Shown here in pieces: positions 17,406 through 25,746 of a DNA stretch of 64,000 nucleotides. Numbering within the stretch: position 1 is the stretch's first letter; every line of letters begins with the position of its first letter. The translations under genes were made by a program, and so were the position numbers. A model generated the notes under the pieces. The model was not told the origin of the DNA. It saw only the letters and a list, made by a program, of their open reading frames with translations, and made no database searches. The DNA is from Rhizobium sp. ZPR4 (GTDB taxonomy: Bacteria > Pseudomonadota > Alphaproteobacteria > Rhizobiales > Rhizobiaceae): NCBI RefSeq assembly GCF_040215725.1, contig NZ_CP157968.1, positions 558,001-622,000 of the forward strand, written 5' to 3'.

Positions 17406-18324
17406 AATGCACCCATTTGCGCTGGAACCGGAATTGCAGGGCGGTCAGCGCCATGATCAGCGCAAACATCACCCAGGCGATGGCCGAGGCATAGCCCATC
17501 TGGAAGTTCTGAAAACCGCGTTGGTAGATGGCATAGCCGAGCGTCGCGGTCGACGATCCCGGCCCACCCTTGGTCATGACGAAAATCTGGTCGAAGACCT
17601 GCAGCGAGGTGATCGCCGTCATGACGGTGCCGAAGAATAGCGTCGGCGAGATCAAGGGCAGGCGGATTTTCCAGAAGCGGTCCCAGGCCGTGGCGCCGTC
17701 GATGCGCGCCGCTTCCAGATAAGTTGCCGGCACCATGTCGAGCGCGGCATTGAAGAGAACCGTATTGTAGCCGACGCCAGCCCAGATCGAGGTGAGGACG
17801 ACGGCCTGCATAGCAAGCGTGCGATCGTTCAGCACGCCCGAGAACGGCAGGGACAACGCCGCCATCATGCTGTCGAACAGGCCGCCGCTGGTAAAGATCA
17901 GCATCCAGACCATGGCAACGGCGATGAGCGGGGTGAAGGTAGGCAAGAAGAAGATGACGCGGAACCAGCGCTGACCGATCTTCAGGCTCGAAATCCAGGT
18001 CGCCAGCCCCAACGAGATGACGATATTGAGCACCAGATATTCGACCGTGAAGAAAATGGTGTTGCGCATGACCGTCCAGAATTGCGGGTCGGTCGTAAAC
18101 AGGCGTACATAATTGGAAAAACCGACGAAGCGTGGCGTGCCAAGCAGCTGCCAATTGGTGAAGCTGAGCGCGATCGAGGCGAGGATCGGCAGGACGAGAA
18201 ACAGGACGATGCCGATCAGGCCCGGCAACAGGAAGAACAACGCCGTCCATCCCTCGCCTCTGAACCATTTGCGCGAGCGTGGCCTTGGTCTTGCGATCAT
18301 GTCGGTGTGCTTGCCCAGCATCAT
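17395..18324 (-). CDS. Sugar ABC permease (MalF/UgpA type)
   Basis: 309 residues; the start has AAGGAGAGGCCC just upstream. The N-terminus is basic (RPRPRSRKWFR), followed by six helices; the EAA loop reads [19 protein letters not shown]. It follows the binding-protein gene by 72 bases and overlaps its partner permease. The substrate is inferred from the operon's fucosidase. Confidence 0.93.
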   Translation of the reverse strand: MMLGKHTDMIARPRPRSRKWFRGEGWTALFFLLPGLIGIVLFLVLPILASIALSFTNWQLLGTPRFVGFSNYVRLFTTDPQFWTVMRNTIFFTVEYLVLNIVISLGLATWISSLKIGQRWFRVIFFLPTFTPLIAVAMVWMLIFTSGGLFDSMMAALSLPFSGVLNDRTLAMQAVVLTSIWAGVGYNTVLFNAALDMVPATYLEAARIDGATAWDRFWKIRLPLISPTLFFGTVMTAITSLQVFDQIFVMTKGGPGSSTATLGYAIYQRGFQNFQMGYASAIAWVMFALIMALTALQFRFQRKWVHYDA

Positions 18325-18396
18325 GGGCCTCTCCTTTTCGGCAGTAGCGCTGCGGTCGAGCCGATGGCCCGACCGCAGGCCGGCCAGGTGCCCGGT

Positions 18397-19611
18397 CTAT
18401 GGTAGCTGGCTCTGAATATCGCTCAATACGCCTTCGGGCTTCGAGTCCCCCGTCAGTGCCAGCGGCACGTACTGCATCACCAGATTCTCGAACTGGTTCC
18501 ATTTCTCGTTGATGCGGAACGGCGTGGTATGGGCGAACATATATTCGAGCGTGTCGCGGGTGCCGCTGACATTCTTCGCCGCTCCGTCATACCAGGCGGT
18601 CTGCTGTGCAAGCCGGGCCGGCAGCGCGCGTCCGGCCGAACCGAGGATTTCGGCAGCCTTCGGGCCGGTCAGCACCTGTAGCGCCTTGAAGGCGGCATCC
18701 TTGTGCTGGCTGGTGGCGGAAATGCCCCAGCCGGAGCCTGCCGTAATGAAGCGCGAGGGACCGGTGCCGCGCGGCAGCGGCGCGATGCCGATCTTGAAGT
18801 TGACATTGGCCTGCCCGGTAATCAGCGACCAGGGACCGTCGATATACATGGCGACATTGCCCGAGGCGAAGCGGCCGCTTGCGGCGGAAGCATCGGCAGC
18901 GGAGGCAAAGACCGGCGAGAGTTTGTCCTTGGCGGTGAGATCGGCATACTTGCTGAAGGCATCGACAAAACCGGCATTGGTGAGGTCGAATTCATTGTCG
19001 GCGTTGAAATAATCCGCGCCAAGCGCGACGGGGCCGGCGATGAAATCGAAGGCCTGGGTTCCGTAGCCGTAGGTTCCGTCCTTGGTCAGCGCCTTGGCGT
19101 CGGCCTTGAAATCGTCGAACGTCCAGTCCTTGGCGGGCTCCTTCAAACCGGCAGCGGCGAATTTGTCGCGATTGTAGAAGACCATCCACGGGCCGACATC
19201 GTAGGGCAGGGCATAGAGCTTGCCGTCCTGTGAAAGGCCGGACATGATCGATGTCTCGAAGTCCGCCACCTTCACGTCGCTGCTTTTCACATAATCGTCG
19301 AGCGGCGTCAGGATCGAATAGAAATTCGGCATGCGCATCGACTGCATCGAAACGATATCGGCGACCTGTCCCGATGCCGCCAGAACCGGCAGTCGCGTCC
19401 AGTAATCCGTCCAGCCCGAAAGCTGCAGATTGACCTTGATGTTGGGATATTGCTTATTAACGAGATCGGCCAACTGCTGCCACAGCTCGGCATCGTTCGG
19501 CTGACCCCACATCTGCCAGGTCAGTGTCACGGGGGCATCCTGCGCCTTGGCGCCGATGCCGGGTAGTGAACTCGCCGCAAGGGCGGCGGCAAATATCAAT
19601 GAACGCTTCAT
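18397..19611 (-). CDS. Extracellular sugar-binding protein of a CUT1 ABC importer
   Basis: 404 residues with a signal peptide (1 to about 23, ending GAKA). The mature protein is a solute-binding protein family 1 type: it opens with PVTLTWQMWGQPNDAEL, has LYALPYDVGPWMVFYNRD in the first lobe, and AMYIDGPWSLITG and FITAGSGWGIS in the second. Length is typical. Given the operon, a fucosylated oligosaccharide or fucoside is the likely ligand, but nothing in the sequence fixes it. A pair of related 13-base direct repeats lies in its leader (19631-19658). Confidence 0.92.
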   Translation of the reverse strand: MKRSLIFAAALAASSLPGIGAKAQDAPVTLTWQMWGQPNDAELWQQLADLVNKQYPNIKVNLQLSGWTDYWTRLPVLAASGQVADIVSMQSMRMPNFYSILTPLDDYVKSSDVKVADFETSIMSGLSQDGKLYALPYDVGPWMVFYNRDKFAAAGLKEPAKDWTFDDFKADAKALTKDGTYGYGTQAFDFIAGPVALGADYFNADNEFDLTNAGFVDAFSKYADLTAKDKLSPVFASAADASAASGRFASGNVAMYIDGPWSLITGQANVNFKIGIAPLPRGTGPSRFITAGSGWGISATSQHKDAAFKALQVLTGPKAAEILGSAGRALPARLAQQTAWYDGAAKNVSGTRDTLEYMFAHTTPFRINEKWNQFENLVMQYVPLALTGDSKPEGVLSDIQSQLP

Positions 19612-19627
19612 GATTGTTCCTCCTCCT

Positions 19628-19658
19628 TAATGACTTTCATTACAGTGACGTTCATCAC
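19628..19658. promoter_or_regulatory. Repeat pair in the leader of the sugar-binding-protein gene
   Basis: TGACTTTCATTAC (19631-19643) and TGACGTTCATCAC (19646-19658) match at 11 of 13 positions and are spaced 15 bases apart. The first lies in the perfect palindrome TAATGA-CTT-TCATTA (19628-19642). They sit 17-47 bases before the ATG. This may be an internal operator or an mRNA element that raises binding-protein output relative to the rest of the operon; neither is proved. Confidence 0.35.
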
Positions 19659-19697
19659 TATCCGGACGCTCCCCTCCGGTTTGGTCTTGCGGGCCGT

Positions 19698-20483
19698 TCA
19701 GGCCGCGATCATGACCTCCAGGTCGGCGATCAGGCCGATCAGTTCGGTTCGCTGGCGCCGCCATGGATCAGGATCCTGTCCCGGCTCGAGAATGGCGGTC
19801 ATGCGCTGGAGAAAGTCCGGCGGCAGCCGCTCCAGTTCGGCCGCCATCGGCAGGTTCCAGCCGTCGCCCGGAAAATAGACCCGGTTGAAGGCAAAAACCG
19901 TCTGCAGGATGGCGTTGGCAAGCTTGCCCGTCAGCCCGACGAGAAAGACGAGATCGCGGCGAACGACCTTGCTCTCATAATGATAATCCCTGGCCCAATA
20001 GCGCAGGATATCCATGTACTGGCTGAGGACCGAGGCCCTCAGCGCTTCCGGGTACTGCGCCAGCTGCTGCTTCCAGCCGGTCAGCAAGCCACTGGGGTCG
20101 GCGATGATCTGCTGGCTGACAAGATCTGTCGGCAGGTGATAGCCCCAGATCGTCCATTCGAAGCTCTTCGGCACGACGATGCCGGCAAGCCAGGAGTCCA
20201 GATCGCGCTGCACGCCGGCATACCGCCGCATCCAGACGCCATCCATGCGGATGCCTTCTGCCTGCCAACTTTGCAGCGCGGCATCGAAGCGCCGCCACGC
20301 TGCGGTTTGGCGAACCTCCGGTCCGCGATAGGCATCGGCATAGACCCGGAAATCGAAATCCGATTGCGCATCCGACCGTCCCTTGCCGCGCGAGCCGGCG
20401 AGCGCGACGGCGCCATTGCCGTCTTCCGCCAGATCGGCGATCAAGGGGGTCATCGCGGCAATGAGTTCGGCTTCGCGGCTCAT
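19698..20483 (-). CDS. Nucleotidyltransferase-fold protein in the fucosidase operon
   Basis: 261 residues. The segment GAVALAGSRGKGRSDAQSDFDF (about 25-46) matches the pol-beta nucleotidyltransferase signature GS-x-x-x-G-x-x-x-x-SD-D-D, with the metal-binding Asp-x-Asp seen as DFDF. The remainder is helical and Trp-rich, similar to DUF4037-type proteins. Such folds transfer nucleotides to drugs, proteins or tRNA, and some are degenerate. It lies between the fucosidase (33 bases upstream) and the binding-protein gene. Its role in sugar use is unknown. Confidence 0.75.
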   Translation of the reverse strand: MSREAELIAAMTPLIADLAEDGNGAVALAGSRGKGRSDAQSDFDFRVYADAYRGPEVRQTAAWRRFDAALQSWQAEGIRMDGVWMRRYAGVQRDLDSWLAGIVVPKSFEWTIWGYHLPTDLVSQQIIADPSGLLTGWKQQLAQYPEALRASVLSQYMDILRYWARDYHYESKVVRRDLVFLVGLTGKLANAILQTVFAFNRVYFPGDGWNLPMAAELERLPPDFLQRMTAILEPGQDPDPWRRQRTELIGLIADLEVMIAA

Positions 20484-20516
20484 GACGGCACCGGGCGGCT
20501 GGGCTTCGTTCTCTCC

Positions 20517-21836
20517 TTAATCCTTGAGGATCAGCTCGATGACGGGGGTCACGACGTCGGGCTTCAGAACCGGCAGTTCGAGCGTCAGGATACCTTCGCC
20601 GACGGCGACGCCGATATTGGAATCGACCTCGGCATCCGGATCGAGCCAGTGCAGCTCGCTGGCATCGTGCAGGAATTGCGCATACTTGACCTTGCGCCCC
20701 AGCCCTTCGATGTGGATGTGGCGGAACGGCCAAGTCTGGATGTGCAGGTAGAGCCGGTTGCCCTTCTGGGTGAAGCGGCAACCGCTCGGCGCCTTATGGG
20801 TGGAAGGACCGGCGCCATAGATCGCGCGGCCGTTCAGCCGCAGCCATTCGCCATAGGTGTTGAGTGCCGTGATGGCGCGGGCGTCGAAGGTGCCGCGGCC
20901 GGTCGGGCCGACATTCATCAAAAGGTTGCCGCCGAGCGAAACCGTATCGACCAGGATGTTGATAAGCTGGCCGGCATCCTTCCAGCTGGTCTCGTCGCGA
21001 TAATAGCCCCAGGAGCCGCTGAAGGTGTGGCAGGCTTCCCAGCGCACCGGTAGGCCTGCGACGGTCGGAGCGACGCGTGGCGTATATTGTTCTGGCGTCA
21101 CCAGATCGGGCATGTGATCGGCGTCACGCGGCAGGTCGAGGCGATCGCCGACGATGATCTCAGGCTGCAGCTGGCGTACCAGCTTCATCAGGTCCTCGCT
21201 CTCCCAGTCGGCGCGGCCCTTGCCCGGTAGGCCCTTGTAGGTGCGGCGGGGATAGCTGAAATCGAACCAGATGACGTCGATCTTGCCGAAGTTCGTCAGG
21301 AGTTCAGTCACCTGGTCGCGCATATATTGCGCATAGCGCTTGACGTCGCGGCCCTCGTTGAGCTTTGCGGCATCGGGATGGTTGCGCTGCGGATGGTGCC
21401 CGTCGATCGGGAAATCCGGATGATGCCAATCGACCAGGGAATAGTAGAAACCGACCTTCAATCCCTCGGCGCGAAGCGCTTCGACGTAAGGGCCGATCAG
21501 ATCCTTGCCATAGGGCGTGTTGGTGACCTTGTAGTCGGTAACCTTGCTGTCCCACAGGCAGAAGCCCTCATGGTGCTTGGCGGTCAGAACCACATATTTC
21601 ATGCCGGCCTCGCGAGCGCGGCGTGCCCATTCGCGGGCGTCGTAGAGATCGGGATCGAAGTTGTCGAAATACTTCTGATAGGCCTCGGTGGTGAATTCCT
21701 CGCGGTTCTTCAGCCATTCGTGGCGTGCACCGAGAGCGTAAAGTCCGAAGTGGATGAACATGCCGAAGCGGTCGTGTCCAAACCATGTTTTGCCATCGGC
21801 CACATTCTGGCCGCCACTGATCGCTGCGTCGCTCAC
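20517..21836 (-). CDS. GH29 alpha-L-fucosidase, cytoplasmic
   Basis: 439 residues starting with GTG behind a good GGGAGGATAGT site. GH29 landmarks: WFGHDRFGMFIHFGLYALGA near the N-terminus, KYVVLTAKHHEGFCLWDS, GFYYSLVDWHHPDF, and IDVIWFDFSYP, whose Asp is the expected nucleophile. A C-terminal beta domain follows. There is no signal peptide, so fucosides must be imported first, which fits the ABC importer encoded downstream. It is the first gene of the operon, with a palindromic operator right upstream and a divergent LacI regulator. Confidence 0.93.
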   Translation of the reverse strand: MSDAAISGGQNVADGKTWFGHDRFGMFIHFGLYALGARHEWLKNREEFTTEAYQKYFDNFDPDLYDAREWARRAREAGMKYVVLTAKHHEGFCLWDSKVTDYKVTNTPYGKDLIGPYVEALRAEGLKVGFYYSLVDWHHPDFPIDGHHPQRNHPDAAKLNEGRDVKRYAQYMRDQVTELLTNFGKIDVIWFDFSYPRRTYKGLPGKGRADWESEDLMKLVRQLQPEIIVGDRLDLPRDADHMPDLVTPEQYTPRVAPTVAGLPVRWEACHTFSGSWGYYRDETSWKDAGQLINILVDTVSLGGNLLMNVGPTGRGTFDARAITALNTYGEWLRLNGRAIYGAGPSTHKAPSGCRFTQKGNRLYLHIQTWPFRHIHIEGLGRKVKYAQFLHDASELHWLDPDAEVDSNIGVAVGEGILTLELPVLKPDVVTPVIELILKD

Positions 21837-21861
21837 ACTATCCTCCCAAGTGTTAAGGCTT

Positions 21862-21879
21862 AATCGAACCGGTTCGATT
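21862..21879. promoter_or_regulatory. Perfect 18-bp palindrome, likely LacI-type operator
   Basis: AATCGAACCGGTTCGATT is its own reverse complement, with the central CG typical of LacI-family operators. It lies 25 bases before the fucosidase start and about 160 bases before the divergent lacI-type gene. The natural reading is that this regulator represses the operon, and perhaps itself, until an imported sugar releases it. Confidence 0.75.
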
Positions 21880-22039
21880 TAATCATCGATCCACTTGCCC
21901 TATATGTCAAGCGCGCTGTTGAAATCTCTTTCTGCATATTGCTTCATGGCCGACAAATGTTAGATTTATGACAGCGATTCATTGAGGAAGGTATCTTCGA
22001 TTGGAACGCTGAAGGCGATAGAAACGGTTCGAAAAATTC

Positions 22040-23047
22040 ATGGCCACAATTCGCGATGTCGCCAAACTCGCTGACGTATCCGTCTCGACGGTGTCGTTGG
22101 CTTTGAGCAATCCGGCGCGTGTCAGCCAGAAGACGCTGGAAAAAATTCGTCAGGCGATTGCCGCTGTCGGCTTCGTTGCCGATCCGCTTGCGCAAAGTCT
22201 GGCGCGCGGCCGCAGCCGCATGATCGGTTTCGTCGTCGGCAATGTCGGCAATCCATTTTTCGGGGATATCCGGCGTGAGCTGGAAAACTATGCGCTCGAC
22301 CACCAGCATTTCGTCGTCGTCACCGATTCCTCCGGCAAGACGGATCGCGAGAGAGCGATGGTCGAGCACCTGATCGGCCTCAAGACCGCGGGCCTGGCGC
22401 TTGCGCCGTCAGGCTACGACCAGGACTATCTTGACTTCATCGCCGGCTTGAACGTGCCGATCGTCTGTTTCGACCAGAAGGTCGCCGGCATCGAGCGCGA
22501 TTTCGTCGGCTCCGACAACTATCTCGCCGGCGCGATGTTGACCGAGCATCTCCTGCAGCTCGGCCACCGGCGCATCGCCTTCATCACCGGCCCGAGCCAT
22601 ATGCACACGGCAACGGAGAGATATCGTGGCTTTGCCGAGACTATGGCCAATGCCGGCATCGAGGTGAACCCGAACTTCATCGTCGACGGCCAGTTCACAC
22701 GCACGGCCGGCTATGAGGCAGCCATGCGCTTGCTGATCCAGCCCGAGCGCCCCACCGCGATCCTCGGCGCCAACAATACCGTGGCGCTTTCGGCGCTGCA
22801 GGCCATGCAGGAGCTAGGCTTCCGCTGTCCCGAGGACATCTCGCTCGCCATGATCGACAATGTGCAATGGAGCTCGGTCATCACGCCGCGCATCACCATG
22901 GTGGTTCAGGACACGCTGGCGCTCGGCGGCATCATCGCGCGCCGCCTGATGCACCGCATCACCAATCCGCAAGGTGCGGTCGAGCCGCCGCAGGATTTCG
23001 TGCTGACGCCGAAATTCGTTCCAGGCAATTCCTGCCGGAGAATTTAA
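22040..23047 (+). CDS. LacI-family transcriptional regulator
   Basis: 335 residues. The N-terminal HTH (ATIRDVAKLADVSVSTVSLA, about 2-21) and hinge helix (DPLAQSLARG) are canonical. The rest is a periplasmic-binding-protein-like sugar domain: MIGFVVGNVGNPFF, then GLALAPSGYDQDY, GHRRIAFITG and CPEDISLAMIDN. It is divergent from the fucosidase operon and is its likely regulator. Its 3' end faces bamA across 74 bases. Confidence 0.94.
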   Translation: MATIRDVAKLADVSVSTVSLALSNPARVSQKTLEKIRQAIAAVGFVADPLAQSLARGRSRMIGFVVGNVGNPFFGDIRRELENYALDHQHFVVVTDSSGKTDRERAMVEHLIGLKTAGLALAPSGYDQDYLDFIAGLNVPIVCFDQKVAGIERDFVGSDNYLAGAMLTEHLLQLGHRRIAFITGPSHMHTATERYRGFAETMANAGIEVNPNFIVDGQFTRTAGYEAAMRLLIQPERPTAILGANNTVALSALQAMQELGFRCPEDISLAMIDNVQWSSVITPRITMVVQDTLALGGIIARRLMHRITNPQGAVEPPQDFVLTPKFVPGNSCRRI

Positions 23048-23121
23048 AGCTCTGTGCATCGCACATTGGAGGCGCCGAAGACTTCTTGCGTCTTAGCAGC
23101 CGGGCGCTGATCCGGATTGCG

Positions 23122-25449
23122 TCAGAACTGGTTGCCGAAGCCGAAGCGGAAGTTTTCCACCTTGTCGTAGTCCTGCTTGAGGAACGGCACGGCGTAGCTG
23201 AGATTGATTGTGCCGAATGGTGACGCCCAGGTCAGTCCGATGCCGGCCGATGCGCGCAGCGCCGATCCATCGTGCAGGACATCACCATAAAGATTGGCAT
23301 CATTGCCATAGAGCGTTCCCGCGTCCAGGAAGACGGAGCTGCGGAAGCCGAGATCCTGCGGCATGCCCGGCGTCGGCATGCTCGTTTCCACCGAGGCGGT
23401 GAAGTATTTGGTTCCGCCGAGCGGATCGCCGTCGGACGTCCTTGGACCGATGCCCGCATCTTCAAAGCCTCTAATCTCGCTGCCGCCGATCATGAACTGA
23501 TCGAAAATGTTCAAGTCCTGACCATTTGTCGAAGTCATGTAGCCGGCACCAAGGGTTATCGAACCGATGATATCCTGTGAGTCCGAAAGTGTGTGGTAGT
23601 AGCGCGCCTTGCCGCTGAGTTTGTAATAGTTCGAGTCGCCGCCAAGACCGGCGACTTCCTGCGTGACCTTGGCGATGAAGCCGTCACGCGGTAGGTTCTG
23701 ATCGTCAAGAGTATTGTAGGTGAAGGTCTGGGAAACGCTCGATTGCGTCCAGGGACCGTTGTTGATCAGGTTCTGGTACGGTGCGGAGAGATTGTCCTGC
23801 CAGTCGCTCTCGCCAGTATAGGTAATCTGCTTGTAGGTGTAGCGAAGCGTCGTCGAAAGGTCCTCGGTGATAGGCGCCGTGATCCGCAGCGAGATACCTT
23901 CCTCGCCGTAGTCGTAGTAATCGCTGCTGGTGGTGACGCTCTTGAAAAGGTCGAAGCCGGCGGCGAGGCGTTCGCCAAGGAAATATGGCTCGGTGAAGGA
24001 GAGAGTGTAGGTTTGGCTTCCGCTCGTGCTCGCGCCTGCCGCAACCTTGATATACTGGCCGCGTCCGAGGAAATTCTTCTCCTCCACGGAGGCTTCCAGC
24101 AAAGGACCACCGTTGACGCCGACAGCGTAGCCCCCGCCGATACCGAAGGAGCCGGTTGGCTGATCTTCGACATCGACGATGATGACGACCCGATCCGGAG
24201 CGCTGCCAGGACGTGTCGAGATCTTCACCGACGTGAAATAGCCGAGCGCATCCAGGCGGCGTTTGGCGCGCGCAATCATCTGCTCATTGAAGGCATCCCC
24301 TTCGTTGAGGTCGAATTCACGCCGAATGACATAGTCCCTCGTTCGTGTGTTGCCGCGAATTTCGATGCGCTCCACATAGGCGCGTTCACCCTGATCGACG
24401 ATGTATTCTATCGAGACGGAATGATCTTCGGGGTTGCGATTGCCGCGCGGCGTTACCTTGGCAAATGGATAGCCGGCTGCCTCTATGCGTTTCGAGATTG
24501 CGTCAATCGACTTCTGGATATCCTCGGCATTATAGGTATCGCCTTTGCGCGTGATGACGAGGCTTTTCAGGTCGTCGGCATTGATACCCTGCACGGTTGA
24601 TGTCACTGAAATATCGCCATAGCGATATTTCTCGCCCTCATCGACAACGAAGCTGACGTCGTAGCTGTTCGTCGCGCTGTCGAAGGTTGCATTATCGGAC
24701 ACCAGCCTGAAATCGACAAATCCGTGATCGTAATAGAATTTACGAAGTGCGTCCTCGTCGGCGTCTTTCTTCGTTTCGCTATAAATATCCTTGCGCGTCA
24801 GAAACGACAGGAAAGTGGATTTCTTTGTGCTGATCACCGCGGCGAGACGACCGCCGCTGAAAGCATGATTTCCGGAGAATGTCAGCTTGCTGATTGTCGT
24901 GCGGTCGCCTTCGTTAATGACGAAAGCGAGATTGACCCTGTTCTTCGCGATGTTGACGACTTGCGGCGTCACTTGGACATTGTTGCGCCCGATCGCGGCA
25001 TAGGCATCCTTGATCGACTTTATGTCGTCTTGAACCTGACTTTCACTGTATGGGCCAGCCGCCTTGGACTTAACCAGCTCGGCCAATTTATCGTCCTTTA
25101 TCTTCTTGTTCCCGTTGAATACAACTGCATTGATGAGATTGTTCTCGTGTACGGAGATAACGAGACTATGGCCTTCTACCGATATATGTACATCGGAAAA
25201 ATAGCCAGTTGCATAGAGTTGTTTGATCGATTGGTCGATATCCGCATCTGAAAAGCTCTTGCCAGGAGCGATCGTTATATTGTCCTTTACTGCGGTCGGT
25301 CCAACGCGCTCGGCACCAACCACCCGTATATCACTTACCATAGCTGCCTGCGCAGACAGAGGCGCGGCTATGGCTGTGCTTATGAATGCTAAAATGGCAA
25401 TTGTCGAATTTGAACGTTTTAACTTTGACCGCGGTAAATCAGAGTTCAT
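23122..25449 (-). CDS. bamA: BamA-family outer-membrane assembly factor
   Basis: 775 residues. A signal peptide (about 12-36, ending AQAA) leads into five POTRA repeats (about 37-430; each ends in strands such as VSFVVDEGEKYRYG and IEYIVDQGERAYVERI). A 16-stranded barrel follows, with TEPYFLGERLAAG and the loop-6 motif IRGF (about 658-661; Val/Ile-Arg-Gly-Phe/Tyr is family-wide). The last residue is Phe, as required for barrel insertion. BamA folds outer-membrane proteins. It is complete but lacks the usual rseP/lpxD neighbours and looks less GC-rich than the flanks. It lies next to an lptD gene, so it may be a second copy. The ATG at 25449 has AAGG upstream. Confidence 0.9.
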   Translation of the reverse strand: MNSDLPRSKLKRSNSTIAILAFISTAIAAPLSAQAAMVSDIRVVGAERVGPTAVKDNITIAPGKSFSDADIDQSIKQLYATGYFSDVHISVEGHSLVISVHENNLINAVVFNGNKKIKDDKLAELVKSKAAGPYSESQVQDDIKSIKDAYAAIGRNNVQVTPQVVNIAKNRVNLAFVINEGDRTTISKLTFSGNHAFSGGRLAAVISTKKSTFLSFLTRKDIYSETKKDADEDALRKFYYDHGFVDFRLVSDNATFDSATNSYDVSFVVDEGEKYRYGDISVTSTVQGINADDLKSLVITRKGDTYNAEDIQKSIDAISKRIEAAGYPFAKVTPRGNRNPEDHSVSIEYIVDQGERAYVERIEIRGNTRTRDYVIRREFDLNEGDAFNEQMIARAKRRLDALGYFTSVKISTRPGSAPDRVVIIVDVEDQPTGSFGIGGGYAVGVNGGPLLEASVEEKNFLGRGQYIKVAAGASTSGSQTYTLSFTEPYFLGERLAAGFDLFKSVTTSSDYYDYGEEGISLRITAPITEDLSTTLRYTYKQITYTGESDWQDNLSAPYQNLINNGPWTQSSVSQTFTYNTLDDQNLPRDGFIAKVTQEVAGLGGDSNYYKLSGKARYYHTLSDSQDIIGSITLGAGYMTSTNGQDLNIFDQFMIGGSEIRGFEDAGIGPRTSDGDPLGGTKYFTASVETSMPTPGMPQDLGFRSSVFLDAGTLYGNDANLYGDVLHDGSALRASAGIGLTWASPFGTINLSYAVPFLKQDYDKVENFRFGFGNQF

Positions 25450-25577
25450 CTACGCTTTTACCTTGCATTTCCAAATGGAGCTGTTCCGCGGGTTTTTCAG
25501 AGAAATGAATATCCATGCGGTCGGAGAATCTGCCTGTGACGTAGAAAGAGCACTATCACTTCTCCGTGCTCTTCGGT

Positions 25578-25597
25578 GTTAAGTAATGTTAAGTAAT
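25578..25597. promoter_or_regulatory. Tandem 10-bp direct repeat upstream of bamA
   Basis: GTTAAGTAAT occurs twice in direct succession, 129-148 bases before the bamA start, in the 297-base gap between lptD and bamA. OmpR/PhoB-family regulators typically bind direct repeats with a 10-11-base period, and such a regulator is encoded nearby. A weaker tandem of the same period lies before lptD (28451-28470). The rest of the gap shows nothing else notable. Confidence 0.4.
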
Positions 25598-25746
25598 ATT
25601 TCGATTGGGTCTCCGTCTTGCCGATCGCGCGCGGAACCCCGAAGTACATCGGGATCCCGGCATGTCGACCAAAACTGCTTCATCGCAAGGCGGTTCGCGA
25701 TCTTGTCTGAAGCGATCCGAAAGCTGCGGATCAAATCTGAAATGAT

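Noticed and set aside
19614..21053. A 479-codon plus-strand frame opposite the nucleotidyltransferase and fucosidase genes.
   Set aside because: It runs across two real minus-strand genes and an intergenic gap and shows no family signature.
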